Assembly: GCF_007990265.1 (NCBI RefSeq)
Contig: NZ_BJWH01000006.1
Location: 115,173-179,172 of the forward strand
Direction of reading: 5' to 3'
Source: Cellulomonas terrae
Lineage (GTDB): Bacteria > Actinomycetota > Actinomycetes > Actinomycetales > Cellulomonadaceae
DNA: 64,000 bases
How positions within the stretch are numbered: position 1 is the stretch's first letter; the number at the start of each line of letters is the position of its first letter. A program made the position numbers and the translations under genes. This document shows positions 43,916 to 58,048 of this stretch, piece after piece. The notes below the pieces were generated by a model, which saw nothing but the letters and a program-made list of their open reading frames with translations, had not been told where the DNA came from and searched no databases.

Positions 43916-44650
43916 TCAGCCGCCGGCGGGCGGCGCGGGCGTCCCATTGTCGCCCGGCGTCGCGGCATCCTCCGACCCGGGCACAGGCGTCTCGCCCGCG
44001 ACCTCGACCGACTCCCAGACGTTGGCGTACCAGGGCAGGGTCGACCCGGCGTCCAGCGCGGTGGCGGGGCCGTCGTCGGCGGGCGGCGTGTCCGGCACGG
44101 TCTCCGGGTCGACGACGCGGAACGCCTTCTCCCCCGGCAGCACGAACGAGAGCCGCTCGCGCGCCTGCGCGGTCACGTACGCGGGGTCGTCCCAGCGCCG
44201 CAGGTCCGCCTCGAGGTTCTCGTTGCGCTCGCGCGCCGCCTCGACCTCGGCGCGGAGCTGGTCCACCTCGACGCGCTGCTCCAGGTAGGCGTGCAGCGTC
44301 GGGTACACCAGCACGAACGCGAGCAGGAGCACGCACGAGAAGACCATCGTGCGGACGGTGAACAGTCGCGGCACCCGCACCTGCACCCGCTCGGCGCGCG
44401 GGGTGCCCCGCGGCGGGGTCGGCGCCCCGCGCGTCGCGGGGCGGGTGGCGGCGGGTCGCGACGAGGAGGGCTTGGGCGACGACGACGGGGTGGGGCCGAC
44501 GCGGGGGGTCGTCCCGGAGCGGGGTGACGACGGACGGCTGCCCGCGCTCCCCCGCGGCACGCCTCCCGCGGGCGTGGGCGTCCCCGACCGGGGTGCCGCC
44601 GCGCGCCGACCGGGGGCGCTCGGGGACGCCGGGCGTCGGGGGGCAGACAT
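43916..44650 (-). CDS. ftsB: FtsB/DivIC family septum formation initiator protein
   Basis: A 244-residue bitopic division protein. Residues 1-95 are a disordered Ser/Pro/Arg/Thr-rich cytoplasmic region; one membrane helix follows at about 103-122 (VFSCVLLLAFVLVYPTLHAY). A coiled coil (LEQRVEVDQLRAEVEAARERNENLEADL) leads into the FtsB signature DPAYVTAQARERLSFVLPGE. The C-terminus is Pro/Asp-rich. FtsB links FtsQ and FtsL at the septum. ATG start at 44650. The place between eno and DUF501 is the typical actinobacterial location; a PadR/HAAS module separates it from eno here. Confidence 0.9.
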   Translation of the reverse strand: MSAPRRPASPSAPGRRAAAPRSGTPTPAGGVPRGSAGSRPSSPRSGTTPRVGPTPSSSPKPSSSRPAATRPATRGAPTPPRGTPRAERVQVRVPRLFTVRTMVFSCVLLLAFVLVYPTLHAYLEQRVEVDQLRAEVEAARERNENLEADLRRWDDPAYVTAQARERLSFVLPGEKAFRVVDPETVPDTPPADDGPATALDAGSTLPWYANVWESVEVAGETPVPGSEDAATPGDNGTPAPPAGG

Positions 44651-44719
44651 GGCGTCGATTGTGCCCCGTACCGCCCCGACCTGCCCGGATGTCGGATGCC
44701 GTGGCGCGCCGGGTGGTCG

Positions 44720-44750
44720 TTGACACGTCCCATGCGTCGCTCGGTACCAT
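44720..44750 (+). promoter_or_regulatory. Promoter of the second padR-HAAS module
   Basis: TTGACA (44720-44725), a long 19-bp spacer and TACCAT (44745-44750). The -10 ends 7 nt before the ATG at 44758, predicting a leaderless mRNA. CATGCGTC occurs twice (44731-44738, 44749-44756) across the promoter and could be operator half-sites for the encoded PadR protein. Confidence 0.55.
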
Positions 44751-44757
44751 GCGTCAC

Positions 44758-45108
44758 ATGGAACCGAAGGGATCGGAGGCGCACGCCGTCCTCACCCAGC
44801 TGCGGCGCGGCACCCTCGAGTACTGCGTGCTCGCCCACCTCGACCGCGGCCCGTCGTACGGCCAGGACATCGCCCGCGCTCTCGGCGGGGACGACATCCT
44901 GTTCGGGTCGGAGGGCACGCTCTACCCCCTGCTGACCCGGTTGCGCCGCCGCCGCTGGGTGGACACCACCTGGCAGGAGTCCCCGACCGGCCCGCCGCGC
45001 CGCTACCACGCGCTCACCGACGAGGGCCGGGACGCGCTGCGCTCCTTCGTCGCCGTCTGGGAGCCGTTCCGCACCGGCGTGGACCACCTCATGAAGGGCA
45101 TCGCGTGA
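44758..45108 (+). CDS. PadR-family transcriptional regulator (second module)
   Basis: A 116-residue winged-helix regulator: LRRGTLEYCVLAHLDRGPSY, GQDIARALGGDDILFGSEGT, LYPLLTRLRRRRWVDTTWQE and PPRRYHALTDEGRDALRSF fit the PadR fold through the wing. I start at ATG 44758; an in-frame ATG nine bases upstream overlaps the predicted -10 element, and no Shine-Dalgarno precedes either. It overlaps the start of the downstream HAAS membrane protein, which it presumably represses. It is divergent from ftsB across 107 bp. Its residues differ enough from the other PadR in the window that recent duplication is unlikely. Confidence 0.9.
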   Translation: MEPKGSEAHAVLTQLRRGTLEYCVLAHLDRGPSYGQDIARALGGDDILFGSEGTLYPLLTRLRRRRWVDTTWQESPTGPPRRYHALTDEGRDALRSFVAVWEPFRTGVDHLMKGIA

Positions 45109-45668
45109 TGCGTACCGTCCCACCGCTCGTCGCGGCCTACCTCGCCGACCTCGACCGCCGCCTCTCGGGCGCGGACCCGGCCGAGCGGGCCGACATCGTG
45201 GACTCCGTCCGCGAGCACATCGACGTCGCCCTCGACGAGCTCGAGCACGACCCGACGGGCGACGACGTGCGGCGCGTCCTCGCCGACCTGGGCACCGTCG
45301 ACGACGTGGTCGCCGCCTGGAGCCCCGACACACCGCCCCTCCCGACGGTCCGCCGTTCACTGACCGACTCGCCCGTCGGTGTCGTCCTCGTCGCGCTCGG
45401 CGGCCTGGCGCTGGGGCTCGTGCTCGCGCCGGTCAGCCTGGTCCTGCTCGCCATCCCGGCGGCCGCGCTGGTCCTCGCGATCGTGAGCTCTGTCGGCTGG
45501 GTCCGGCGCGGGACGCACTGGAAGAGCTGGCGCACGACCTTCGTCCTGACCGTGCCCGTCCTGCTGGTGACGGGCTTCGTGACCGTGGCGCTCACCGCCG
45601 TCTACTCGAGCTCGGAGTCCGTCGGCGGCGACCCCCAGCCGATCGTCTCGGTGCCGTCGACCCCCTGA
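45108..45668 (+). CDS. HAAS-domain membrane protein (second module)
   Basis: A 186-residue protein. Residues ~7-70 are a HAAS helical domain (YLADLDRRLSGADPAERADI, VREHIDVALDELEHD, VLADLGTVDDVVAAW). Then come three or four helices: a pair at about 88-125 (VGVVLVALGGLALGLVLAPV, LVLLAIPAAALVLAIVSSVG) and one or two at about 145-165. A short outside tail ends PSTP. ATG overlaps the padR stop (TGATG); a GTG three bases upstream is an alternative. Function unknown; such proteins are typically the output or sensor of PadR modules. A hairpin terminator follows. Confidence 0.75.
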   Translation: MRTVPPLVAAYLADLDRRLSGADPAERADIVDSVREHIDVALDELEHDPTGDDVRRVLADLGTVDDVVAAWSPDTPPLPTVRRSLTDSPVGVVLVALGGLALGLVLAPVSLVLLAIPAAALVLAIVSSVGWVRRGTHWKSWRTTFVLTVPVLLVTGFVTVALTAVYSSSESVGGDPQPIVSVPSTP

Positions 45669-45674
45669 CGACGC

Positions 45675-45710
45675 CGGAGGCCGGCCACCCCACGGGGTGA
45701 CCGGCCTCCG
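45675..45710. terminator. Bidirectional terminator between the HAAS gene and eno
   Basis: Arms CGGAGGCCGGCCACCCC (45675-45691) and GGGGTGACCGGCCTCCG (45694-45710) pair over 16 of 17 positions around a very short loop, between two convergent genes. Confidence 0.8.
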
Positions 45711-45721
45711 AGAGCCGTGCG

Positions 45722-47041
<1,320 letters not shown>

Positions 47042-47087
47042 CTAGTGGCGTCCCACACCGCGCCGCCCGGGCCCTTCGACCCGTGGA

Positions 47088-48470
47088 CTACAGCGCCAGC
47101 ATGATGTGCTCGACCTGGTCCTTCGCGTCGCCGAACAGCATCGACGTGTTCTCGCGGAAGAACAGCGGGTTCTGCACGCCCGCATAGCCGGTGGCCATCG
47201 ACCGCTTGAACACGATGACGCGGGCGGCCTTCCACACCTCGAGCACGGGCATGCCGGCGATGGGCGACGAGGGGTCGTCGAGGGCCGCCGGGTTCACGGT
47301 GTCGTTGGCGCCGATCACCAGGACAACGTCGGTGTCCGCCAGGTCGCCGTTGATCTCGTCCATCTCGAGCACGATGTCGTAGGGCACCTTGGCCTCGGCG
47401 AGCAGCACGTTCATGTGCCCCGGCAGCCGACCGGCGACCGGGTGCACCCCGAACCTGACCTCGACCCCGCGGGCCCGCAGCTTCGCGACGAGCTCCGCGA
47501 CGGGGTACTGCGCCTTCGCGACGGCCATGCCGTAGCCGGGGGTGATGACCACGCGGCGGGCGTCGGCGAGCAGCTCGGCGGCCTCGGGCGGCTTGATCTC
47601 GTGGTACTCGCCGAGCTCGGCGTCCGACGCGACGACCGTCCCGCCGGCCGTGCCGTACCCGCCGAGGATGACGCTGACGAACGACCGGTTCATGGCCGTG
47701 CACATGAGGTAGCTGAGGATCGCACCGGACGAGCCGACGAGCGCGCCGGTGACGATGAGCAGGTCGTTGCTGAGCATGAACCCCGCCGCGGCGGCCGCCC
47801 ACCCGGAGTACGAGTTCAGCATCGACACGACGACCGGCATGTCGCCGCCACCGATCGACGCGACGAGGTGCCAGCCGAGCGCGAGCGCGACGACGGTCAT
47901 GAGCAGCAGGGGCCAGACGCTCCCGGAGCCGAGGAACCACGCCAGCAGCACGCCGGACACCACGACCATGCCCAGGTTCAGCCAGTTGCGGCCGGGCAGC
48001 ACCATGGGCGCGGAGCTGATCTTCGTCGAGAGCTTCAGGTACGCGACGACCGAGCCGGTGAACGTCACCGCGCCGATGAGCACGCCGAGGAACACCTCGA
48101 CGAGGTGCGCCGGGTCGGACGGTTCCGTGAGGAACGAGTTGTAGCCGACGAGCACGGCCGCGAGCCCGACGAACGAGTGCAGGATCGCGATGAGCTCGGG
48201 CATCTGCGTCATCTCGACGCGACGCGCCTGCCACGTGCCGACGGTCGCACCGACGAGGAAGACGACGAGGATCAGCGACGCGGTGACCTCGACGGGCCGC
48301 TCGGAGCCCTCCAGGGCGAGCGCGACGGTCGCGACGAGCGCGAGGGCCATGCCCACCATGCCCGCGAGGTTGCCGCGCCGTGCGGTCTCCTGCTTCGAGA
48401 GCCCGGCGAGGCTGAGGATGAACAGGACGGCGGCGGCGAGGTAGACAGCCTGGGCCACGGAGGTCAGCAC
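47088..48470 (-). CDS. pntB: NAD(P) transhydrogenase subunit beta
   Basis: A 460-residue membrane subunit of the proton-translocating transhydrogenase, which uses the proton gradient to drive hydride transfer from NADH to NADP+. Eight or nine helices fill residues 1-265. The NADP(H)-binding domain III starts about residue 310 with [19 protein letters not shown], followed by [32 protein letters not shown] and [17 protein letters not shown], all diagnostic. ATG start lies 4 nt after the pntA stop. It is the second gene of a pntA-pntB operon placed between mazG and eno. Confidence 0.95.
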   Translation of the reverse strand: MLTSVAQAVYLAAAVLFILSLAGLSKQETARRGNLAGMVGMALALVATVALALEGSERPVEVTASLILVVFLVGATVGTWQARRVEMTQMPELIAILHSFVGLAAVLVGYNSFLTEPSDPAHLVEVFLGVLIGAVTFTGSVVAYLKLSTKISSAPMVLPGRNWLNLGMVVVSGVLLAWFLGSGSVWPLLLMTVVALALGWHLVASIGGGDMPVVVSMLNSYSGWAAAAAGFMLSNDLLIVTGALVGSSGAILSYLMCTAMNRSFVSVILGGYGTAGGTVVASDAELGEYHEIKPPEAAELLADARRVVITPGYGMAVAKAQYPVAELVAKLRARGVEVRFGVHPVAGRLPGHMNVLLAEAKVPYDIVLEMDEINGDLADTDVVLVIGANDTVNPAALDDPSSPIAGMPVLEVWKAARVIVFKRSMATGYAGVQNPLFFRENTSMLFGDAKDQVEHIMLAL

Positions 48471-48474
48471 GGGG

Positions 48475-50028
48475 TCAGGCGTCCTTCCGGAACATGCGGA
48501 TCATGCGGTTCGCGACGAGGAAGCCCCCGAAGACGTTGATGCTGGCCACCGAGGCGGCGATGACGGCGAGGACGGTGACGAGCCAGCTGTCGTCGCCGAT
48601 CTGCAGGAGCGCGCCGACGAGGATGATCCCGGAGATCGCGTTGGTCTGGGCCATCAGGGGCGTGTGCAGCGAGTGGCTGACGTTGGAGATGACGTAGTAG
48701 CCGACGATGACCGCGAGCACGAACACGGTGAAGTGCCCGAGGAAGACGGCCGGTGCGAACGAGACCGCGAACAGCACGGCGACGGCGAGCAGGGCGAGGA
48801 CGACCGAGCGCCGCTGCCGTCGGCGGGCCTTGTCCTGCTCCAGCGCCGCGGCCGCCGCAGCCCGCTCCTGCGGGGTGGGGCCGGCCGGCGCGACCGGCGC
48901 GGCGGAGACCTGGACGGGCGGTGGCGGCCACAGCACCTCGCCGTCGTGCGTCACCACCATCCCGCGCTGCACCGGGTCGTCCAGGTCGAGCACGAGCTGC
49001 CCGTCCTTGCCGGGGGTGAGCAGCTGGAGCAGGTGCACGATGTTGGTCCCGAAGAGCTGGGACGTGTGCTGCGGCATCCGGCTGGTCAGGTCGGTGTACC
49101 CGACCACCGTCACGCCGTTGTCGGTCACCACGGCCTTGCCCGGGACGGTGAGCTCGCAGTTGCCGCCGCCGGACGCGGCGAGGTCGATGATGACGCTGCC
49201 GGGCCGCATCCCCGCGACCATCGCCGCGGTGATGGTGGTCGGCGCGTGCCCGCGCACCAGCGCGGTGGTGATGACGATGTCCGCGTCGGCGGTCTCCGCG
49301 GCGTACATCTCCTGCGTCAGCCGCTCCTGCTCCTGCGTCAGTGCGCTCGCGTACCCGTCGCTGCTGACCGCCTGCTGCGCGGCCGCGGCCTGGACGAACG
49401 TCGCGCCCATCGACTCGATCTGCTCGCCGACCTCGGGCCGGACGTCGAACGCGCGCACACGCGCGCCCATCGAACCCGCGGCCCCGATCGCCGCCAGCCC
49501 GGCCACGCCCGCGCCGATGACGAACACGCGGGCCGGCGGCGTCTTGCCCGCGGCGGTGACCTGGCCCGTGAACATCCCGCCGTAGACCTCGGCGGCCTCC
49601 ACGACCGCGCGGTAGCCGGCGACGTTCGACATCGTGCTCAGCACGTCGAGCGCCTGCGCCCGCGAGATGCGCGGCACCGCGTCGAGGGCGAGCGCGGTCA
49701 CGCCGCGGGCGTGCAGGTCCTCGACGAGCGCGGGGCTGGACGCGGGCGCGAGCATCGCGACGAGCGTGGCGCCCGCGCGCAACGAGGCGACCTCGGCGTC
49801 CGTCGGCGGGTTGACCTTGGCGACGACGTCGCTGTGCCAGACGTCGGCCACGCCCCCGACGGCTGCGCCCGCCGCCTCGTAGTCCTCGTCCCGGAACGTC
49901 GCGGAGGCGCCCGCCCCGCTCTCGACGACGACCTCGTAGCCGAGGCCGACGAGCTGGCCGACCGTCTTCGGCGTCGCGGCGACGAGCCGTTCGCCGGACC
50001 GGCTCTCGATCGGGATGCCGATGCGCAT
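48475..50028 (-). CDS. pntA: NAD(P) transhydrogenase subunit alpha (fused form)
   Basis: A 517-residue fused alpha subunit. Residues 1-375 form NAD(H)-binding domain I ([20 protein letters not shown]; Rossmann loop [20 protein letters not shown] near 170; [16 protein letters not shown]). A Pro/Ala/Arg-rich linker of ~45 residues (380-425) leads to four membrane helices (425-510) with the domain II segment [20 protein letters not shown]. Some actinobacteria split this into pntAa and pntAb; here it is one chain. ATG start; upstream is a good promoter with an AAGCGCTT palindrome. Product with pntB is a complete NADPH-producing complex. Confidence 0.95.
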   Translation of the reverse strand: MRIGIPIESRSGERLVAATPKTVGQLVGLGYEVVVESGAGASATFRDEDYEAAGAAVGGVADVWHSDVVAKVNPPTDAEVASLRAGATLVAMLAPASSPALVEDLHARGVTALALDAVPRISRAQALDVLSTMSNVAGYRAVVEAAEVYGGMFTGQVTAAGKTPPARVFVIGAGVAGLAAIGAAGSMGARVRAFDVRPEVGEQIESMGATFVQAAAAQQAVSSDGYASALTQEQERLTQEMYAAETADADIVITTALVRGHAPTTITAAMVAGMRPGSVIIDLAASGGGNCELTVPGKAVVTDNGVTVVGYTDLTSRMPQHTSQLFGTNIVHLLQLLTPGKDGQLVLDLDDPVQRGMVVTHDGEVLWPPPPVQVSAAPVAPAGPTPQERAAAAAALEQDKARRRQRRSVVLALLAVAVLFAVSFAPAVFLGHFTVFVLAVIVGYYVISNVSHSLHTPLMAQTNAISGIILVGALLQIGDDSWLVTVLAVIAASVASINVFGGFLVANRMIRMFRKDA

Positions 50029-50111
50029 CGGGCGTGCCTCCGTCGTCGGATCGTCGTCACGGGCTGGCCGTCGGGGGACGACGAGCCGCCCTCATCATGG
50101 CGGCCACGCGC

Positions 50112-50147
50112 AGGCTACGGGTTCCGTCACCGGTGCGGCAAGCGCTT
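50112..50147 (-). promoter_or_regulatory. pntAB promoter with AAGCGCTT palindrome over the -35
   Basis: On the minus strand TTGCCG (50136-50141), 18 bp and TAGCCT (50112-50117) form a promoter ~85 nt upstream of pntA. The perfect 8-bp palindrome AAGCGCTT (50140-50147) overlaps the -35 and resembles a LacI-family core. Whether it is an operator is open; the flanks are not symmetrical. Confidence 0.45.
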
Positions 50148-50185
50148 TCCGTCCGCCATTCGGATGATCGGGAGAACTTCCGGCG

Positions 50186-50818
50186 TCAGGAACCGCCCGC
50201 CTGCTCCCGCGACCGCAGGTCGAGCTCCCACGCGGCCGCCGTCCGGCGCAGCTCCCCCTCGGCGTCGACCCCGGCGGCGTCGGCCTCCAGCACCAGCGCG
50301 AGCAGCCGCTCCCCCAGCCCGTCCCCGGCCGGGACCGGCGCGTCCAGGCCCGCTCGTCCCGCCCGGCCCGCGACCTTCTGCGCCCGCGCCAGCGCACCGA
50401 GGGCCAGCGGCACACCGTCGAGCGCCGACGCGCGCTGCTTCTCGGCGTTCTTCAGCCGGTCCCACTGCACGTGCACGTCGCCGTCGAGCTCCGCGTCCTC
50501 GAACACGTGGGGATGCCTGCGGACGAGCTTGGCGACGAGGTCGGCGGCCACGTCGTCGACGTCGAACGGGTCGCTCGGGTGCTCGGTGGCGATGCGCGCG
50601 TGGAAGACCACCTGGAGCAGCAGGTCCCCCAGCTCCTCGCGCAGCCCGGGCCGGTCCCCCGACTCGATCGCCTCCGCCAGCTCGTGGGCCTCCTCCAGCG
50701 CGTACGGCACGAGCGACTCGTGGGTCTGCCGGGCGTCCCAGGGGCAGCCGCCGGGCGAGCGCAGCCGGTCCATCACGCGCACGAGGTCGCGCAGCGGGTC
50801 CGGCTCCGTCCGCGTCAC
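50186..50818 (-). CDS. mazG: MazG family nucleoside triphosphate pyrophosphohydrolase
   Basis: A 210-residue house-cleaning NTP pyrophosphohydrolase that removes non-canonical or oxidised NTPs. It carries LRSPGGCPWDARQTHESLVP, then the metal-binding Glu motif LEEAHELAEAIESGD and REELGDLLLQVVFHA, and FDVDDVAADLVAKLVRRHPH, HVFED, all typical of the single MazG domain. The second domain of E. coli MazG is shortened here, as in mycobacteria. GTG at 50818 overlaps the SurA-like lipoprotein stop (GTGA). A 157-bp gap with the pntAB promoter follows. Confidence 0.92.
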   Translation of the reverse strand: MTRTEPDPLRDLVRVMDRLRSPGGCPWDARQTHESLVPYALEEAHELAEAIESGDRPGLREELGDLLLQVVFHARIATEHPSDPFDVDDVAADLVAKLVRRHPHVFEDAELDGDVHVQWDRLKNAEKQRASALDGVPLALGALARAQKVAGRAGRAGLDAPVPAGDGLGERLLALVLEADAAGVDAEGELRRTAAAWELDLRSREQAGGS

Positions 50819-51393
50819 GAGGCCGAGGGTGTCGGCGCCGGCTCGGGGACGCTGTCGTCCGTACCGGAGCCCGAGCCCACCAGCCACGGCGGCGCCACCG
50901 GCGCACCGATCTGGAAGTCGTCCTCCAGCGACGCGAACCGCGGGTTGACCTCGATGTCGAGCGCCCGCAGCCGGGTGTCGATCTCCTCGCCGATCTCGGA
51001 CGGGTTCGCGAGGTCCTCGAGGTTGCTGTAGGCGATCGAGTAGCGGGCGACCGCCAGCGCCGGCTCCGTGAACGTCGCGGTCGCGTCGGGGGACTTCTGC
51101 TTCACCACCTCGTCCAGCAGGGTCCGGGCGTCCTCGTCGGACACGCCGACACCCTTCTCCTCGGCCAGCTCGACCACGGTGGGCTCCTGGACCAGGACGG
51201 AGAGCACGTTCGTCGTGGTCACGCCCTGGAACCAGGGCAGCAGCTCCGACAGCGCCGCCTCGACGTCCGACGTGGGGATGGCCGTGCCGTCGACCACCGC
51301 CGCCGCCCCGGGCTGCCCGGCGCACCCCGCCAGGCCGACCGTCGTCAGCGCGACCAGCACCCCCGCCGCCTTCGTACGCCACTGCACCGCCAC
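50815..51393 (-). CDS. SurA N-terminal domain-like lipoprotein
   Basis: A 192-residue exported lipoprotein. GTG start; signal with charged start then AAGVLVALTTVGLAGC, the lipobox Cys near residue 24. The mature part resembles the SurA/PrsA N-terminal chaperone domain: AAAVVDGTAIPTSDVEAAL, LVQEPTVVELAEEKGVGVSD and TRLRALDIEVNPRF. There is no parvulin isomerase domain, so it would act as a chaperone-like holder. It is coupled to mazG (GTGA) and follows mfd, an arrangement similar to the lipoprotein gene near mfd-mazG in M. tuberculosis. Envelope-protein folding is inferred. Confidence 0.82.
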   Translation of the reverse strand: MAVQWRTKAAGVLVALTTVGLAGCAGQPGAAAVVDGTAIPTSDVEAALSELLPWFQGVTTTNVLSVLVQEPTVVELAEEKGVGVSDEDARTLLDEVVKQKSPDATATFTEPALAVARYSIAYSNLEDLANPSEIGEEIDTRLRALDIEVNPRFASLEDDFQIGAPVAPPWLVGSGSGTDDSVPEPAPTPSAS

Positions 51394-51444
51394 CGCCGGA
51401 CCTCCCGCGTCGTCGCTCGTCGATCGTGGGTCATCGTAGGGCCC

Positions 51445-55122
<3,678 letters not shown>

Positions 55123-55180
55123 GGGGTCCTTCGATAGTGCGCGAACGGCTCGCCCGGAGCCGTCCCGAGCAACGCGAATG

Positions 55181-55203
55181 CCCCAGATCCACAGGATCCG
55201 GGG
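55181..55203 (-). terminator. Probable terminator of the nucleotidyltransferase gene
   Basis: Arms CCCCAGATCC (55181-55190) and GGATCCGGGG (55194-55203) pair over 10 bp with one wobble around a 3-nt loop, about 54 nt beyond the stop of the minus-strand gene at 55257 and upstream of mfd. Confidence 0.55.
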
Positions 55204-55256
55204 TGCGTCGTCATCCTAAGGCGCCCCGCCGACACGCGGTGGGCGGCGCGGGTGGG

Positions 55257-55706
55257 TCAGCCGACCTCGGACTCCACCAGCTCCGCCTCGTCGAAGACGG
55301 CCAGCGCCCGGCGCAGCGCCGTGCTGGAGGTGTGCATCGTGTACGGGAAGTAGATGACCTCGACGCCGACCGCGGCGAAGTCGCGCTCCAGCCGGTCGCC
55401 CTTCGGGGTCCCCCGCCAGTCGTCGCCCTTGAAGATCACGTCGAACCCGACCGAGCGCCACGTCTCGACCTTGTCGGGCACGACCTCCGCGACGACCTCG
55501 TCGACGTAGGAGATGTGCCGGACGATCTCCATGCGCTCCGCGAGCGGGACGATCGGGCGGCGCCCCTTGGTCAGCTCCAGCATGTCGTCCGCGACGACGC
55601 CGGCGATCAGGTAGTCGCAGCGTCGCTTGGCGTGCTTGAGGATGTTGAGGTGGCCGACGTGGAACAGGTCGTACGCCCCAGGGGCGTACCCGACGATTCG
55701 CGCCAC
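55257..55706 (-). CDS. Cytidylyltransferase-family nucleotidyltransferase (TagD-like)
   Basis: A 149-residue HxGH-motif nucleotidyltransferase. The nucleotide-binding motif is YDLFHVGHLNILKHA (residues ~13-27), with LTKGRRPIVPLAERMEIVRH, FKGDDWRGTPKGD and the late TMHTSSTALRRAL in place of the usual RTEGISTT. This is the glycerol-3-phosphate cytidylyltransferase type, giving CDP-activated precursors for teichoic-acid-like or polysaccharide synthesis. GTG start at 55706 behind GGAGG. It is divergent from the exopolysaccharide operon across 296 bp, so a role in that pathway is plausible but not proven; the substrate could also be ethanolamine phosphate or a sugar phosphate. Confidence 0.85.
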   Translation of the reverse strand: MARIVGYAPGAYDLFHVGHLNILKHAKRRCDYLIAGVVADDMLELTKGRRPIVPLAERMEIVRHISYVDEVVAEVVPDKVETWRSVGFDVIFKGDDWRGTPKGDRLERDFAAVGVEVIYFPYTMHTSSTALRRALAVFDEAELVESEVG

Positions 55707-56002
55707 GTGCCGCCTCCTGCTGTTCTCGACGTCGGCCGGGGTACCGACCCCGCTCACGATAGGGGTGCAAGTCGGACAAAGGGGATAGTTCGTGGCGTAC
55801 TTCACCCGAGGCGCCACGGATGGCCCAGCGCGACCGTCGGCGCTGGTGAGCGGGCGTTCCACTAGTCGGGTGAATTCCCTCGTATCTCTACATATCGCCC
55901 TCATCCGCCCTCACCATGGCGGCGGCACATCCTGGACAATCGTTCCGGGGCACGCACGTGCCGCTGACCATCGATCCCGTCCGTGATCGAGGAGGGGTGA
56001 CC

Positions 56003-58048
56003 ATGGAACCGAGCGAGTACCTCGCACTGCTGCGCAAGCACTGGCTGATGATCGCCGCGCTCGGCGTGCTCGGGTTCGTCGGCGGCTACGCCTACTCCCA
56101 GACGATCCCGCCCAGCTTCCGGGCGACCGCCTCGCTGTTCGTCTCCGAGCAGGCCGGCACCACGGTCGGCGAGTCGCTCCAGGGGTCCACGTACGCCCAG
56201 AACCGCATCGAGTCCTACGCCCAGCTGGCCACCAAGGCGTACGTGCTGGACCCGGTCATCCGGGAGCTGGAGCTGGACACGACGGCCCGCTCGCTCGCCA
56301 ACTCGGTCTCGGCGACCAGCCCGATCAACAGCCTGATCCTCGACATCTCCGCAGTCAGCGGGAACCCCGAGAAGTCGGCGGACATCGCCAACACCGTCAG
56401 CACCGAGCTCGCGCGGGCCGTGGAGCGCATCGAGGGCGCCGGCAGCGACGACGACACCACCCCGCACATCGGGATGACCGTCATCTCGCCGGCGACGCCG
56501 CCGTCGTACGCGTTCTCGCCCAACACCAAGCTCAACGCGGCGACGGGGTTCGTCGTCGGCGTGGTGCTCGGCATCGTCCTCGCCCTGGCCCGCACGATCC
56601 TGGACACCCGCGTGCGGACCCAGAAGGACATCCGCCGGGTCACCGACGTCGCCGTGCTCAGCACCGTGCGCTACGACCGCAAGTCGACGCACGAGGCGGC
56701 CGTCATGCGCAGCCAGCCGTTCGGCGACCAGGCCGAGGCGTACCGCCGCCTGCGCACCAACCTGCGCTACCTGAACCTGCGCGGACCCAACCGGTCGATC
56801 GTCGTCACCTCCTCCCTGCCGACCGAGGGCAAGACGACGACCTCCATCAACCTGGCCTGGGCCATGGCCGAGGGCGGTGCGCGCGTCCTGCTCGTCGACG
56901 CCGACCTGCGCCGGCCGTCGGTCGCCCGGCACCTCGGGATCGAGGGAACGGTCGGGCTCACCACCGTGCTCATCGGCGAGGCGACGACGGCCGACGTCGT
57001 GCAGCGGTGGGGCGACATGCTCGACGTCCTCCCGTCCGGCCAGGTCCCCCCGAACCCGAGCGAGCTGCTCGACTCGACCACGATGGTCGAGCTGCTCGCG
57101 GAGCTCGCCTCCTCGTACGACGTGGTGATCCTCGACTCCGCCCCGCTGCTGCCCGTCACCGACGCCGCGGTGCTCTCCCGGCTCACCGACGGGGCGCTCG
57201 TCGTGGTCGGGTCCAAGCGCGTGCACCGCCACCAGCTCGCCGACGGCCTCGCGACGCTGTCGACGGCCGGCGGGCGCGTCCTGGGCCTCGTCTTCAACCG
57301 GGTGTCCGGCAAGGACGTCGGCGCCACGTACGTGTACGGGTCGACCCCGCAGGCGACCGCCCGCTGGCACGCGAACGGCCAGCGACCTCAGCGCGCGTCG
57401 CGACGCTCCCGCAGCAAGCGCGGCGAGCCGACCCCGGTCGGCACGAGCACGACGTTCCCGCGCGAGGTCCCGGTCGCTCCCGTGGCGCCGACCCCGGTGC
57501 CGGCTCCCGTCGAGCGGGCGGAGCCCGGTCCCGAGGTGGACGACCTCGACACGGCACGCGCGTCGTCGAAGTTCGCTGCGCACGTCGCCGCGCGGGTGCT
57601 GCCCCCCACCGCCTCGCAGTCGAACGGCGGCCCGGCCGTCGGCGCCCCGGGGGCCGAGCAGCCCCGGAAGGCCGCCGCGCAGCCGGTCGCCCAGCCTGCG
57701 GCGGCGCAGCCGCCCACCCCGCAGGCCGGACCGTCGTCCGCGCCGGACGTCGAGGAGCCTGTGCCGGCACCGCTCTCCGACCAGCCCGCCGTGCATCCCA
57801 CCGGTCAGCACGTCCGCACCGTCGCGCAGGAGGAGCCGAGACCGGGAGCCGTCGCCGTCCTCGACGAGCCCCTGGCCGCCCCCGCGGACGACGACTCCGC
57901 CGCCACCTACTCCGCCCCCGCCGACGAGCCGTCGCTCGACGGGCTCCCCCCGCTGGAGGGCCCGGAGCCGGCACCCGACGAGGCCGCCCCCACGGACGAC
58001 GGTGAGCACCGCATCCAGGTCGTGCCTGCGGCCCCCTGGCGGCCATGA
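56003..58048 (+). CDS. Wzz-domain/tyrosine autokinase fusion for exopolysaccharide synthesis
   Basis: A 681-residue chain-length regulator fused to a bacterial tyrosine kinase. An N-terminal Wzz helix (about 15-35), a large outside domain, then a second helix (AATGFVVGVVLGIVLALA, about 177). The cytoplasmic BY-kinase (about 235-450) has Walker A SLPTEGKTTTS, Walker A' VLLVDADLRRPS and Walker B VVILDSAPLLPVTD. A further ~210-residue Pro/Ala/Glu-rich, low-complexity tail follows, with very few Tyr, so no classic Tyr cluster. ATG behind GGAGGG. It heads an operon coupled by ATGA overlaps. The kinase cycle controls polymer length. Confidence 0.92.
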   Translation: MEPSEYLALLRKHWLMIAALGVLGFVGGYAYSQTIPPSFRATASLFVSEQAGTTVGESLQGSTYAQNRIESYAQLATKAYVLDPVIRELELDTTARSLANSVSATSPINSLILDISAVSGNPEKSADIANTVSTELARAVERIEGAGSDDDTTPHIGMTVISPATPPSYAFSPNTKLNAATGFVVGVVLGIVLALARTILDTRVRTQKDIRRVTDVAVLSTVRYDRKSTHEAAVMRSQPFGDQAEAYRRLRTNLRYLNLRGPNRSIVVTSSLPTEGKTTTSINLAWAMAEGGARVLLVDADLRRPSVARHLGIEGTVGLTTVLIGEATTADVVQRWGDMLDVLPSGQVPPNPSELLDSTTMVELLAELASSYDVVILDSAPLLPVTDAAVLSRLTDGALVVVGSKRVHRHQLADGLATLSTAGGRVLGLVFNRVSGKDVGATYVYGSTPQATARWHANGQRPQRASRRSRSKRGEPTPVGTSTTFPREVPVAPVAPTPVPAPVERAEPGPEVDDLDTARASSKFAAHVAARVLPPTASQSNGGPAVGAPGAEQPRKAAAQPVAQPAAAQPPTPQAGPSSAPDVEEPVPAPLSDQPAVHPTGQHVRTVAQEEPRPGAVAVLDEPLAAPADDDSAATYSAPADEPSLDGLPPLEGPEPAPDEAAPTDDGEHRIQVVPAAPWRP

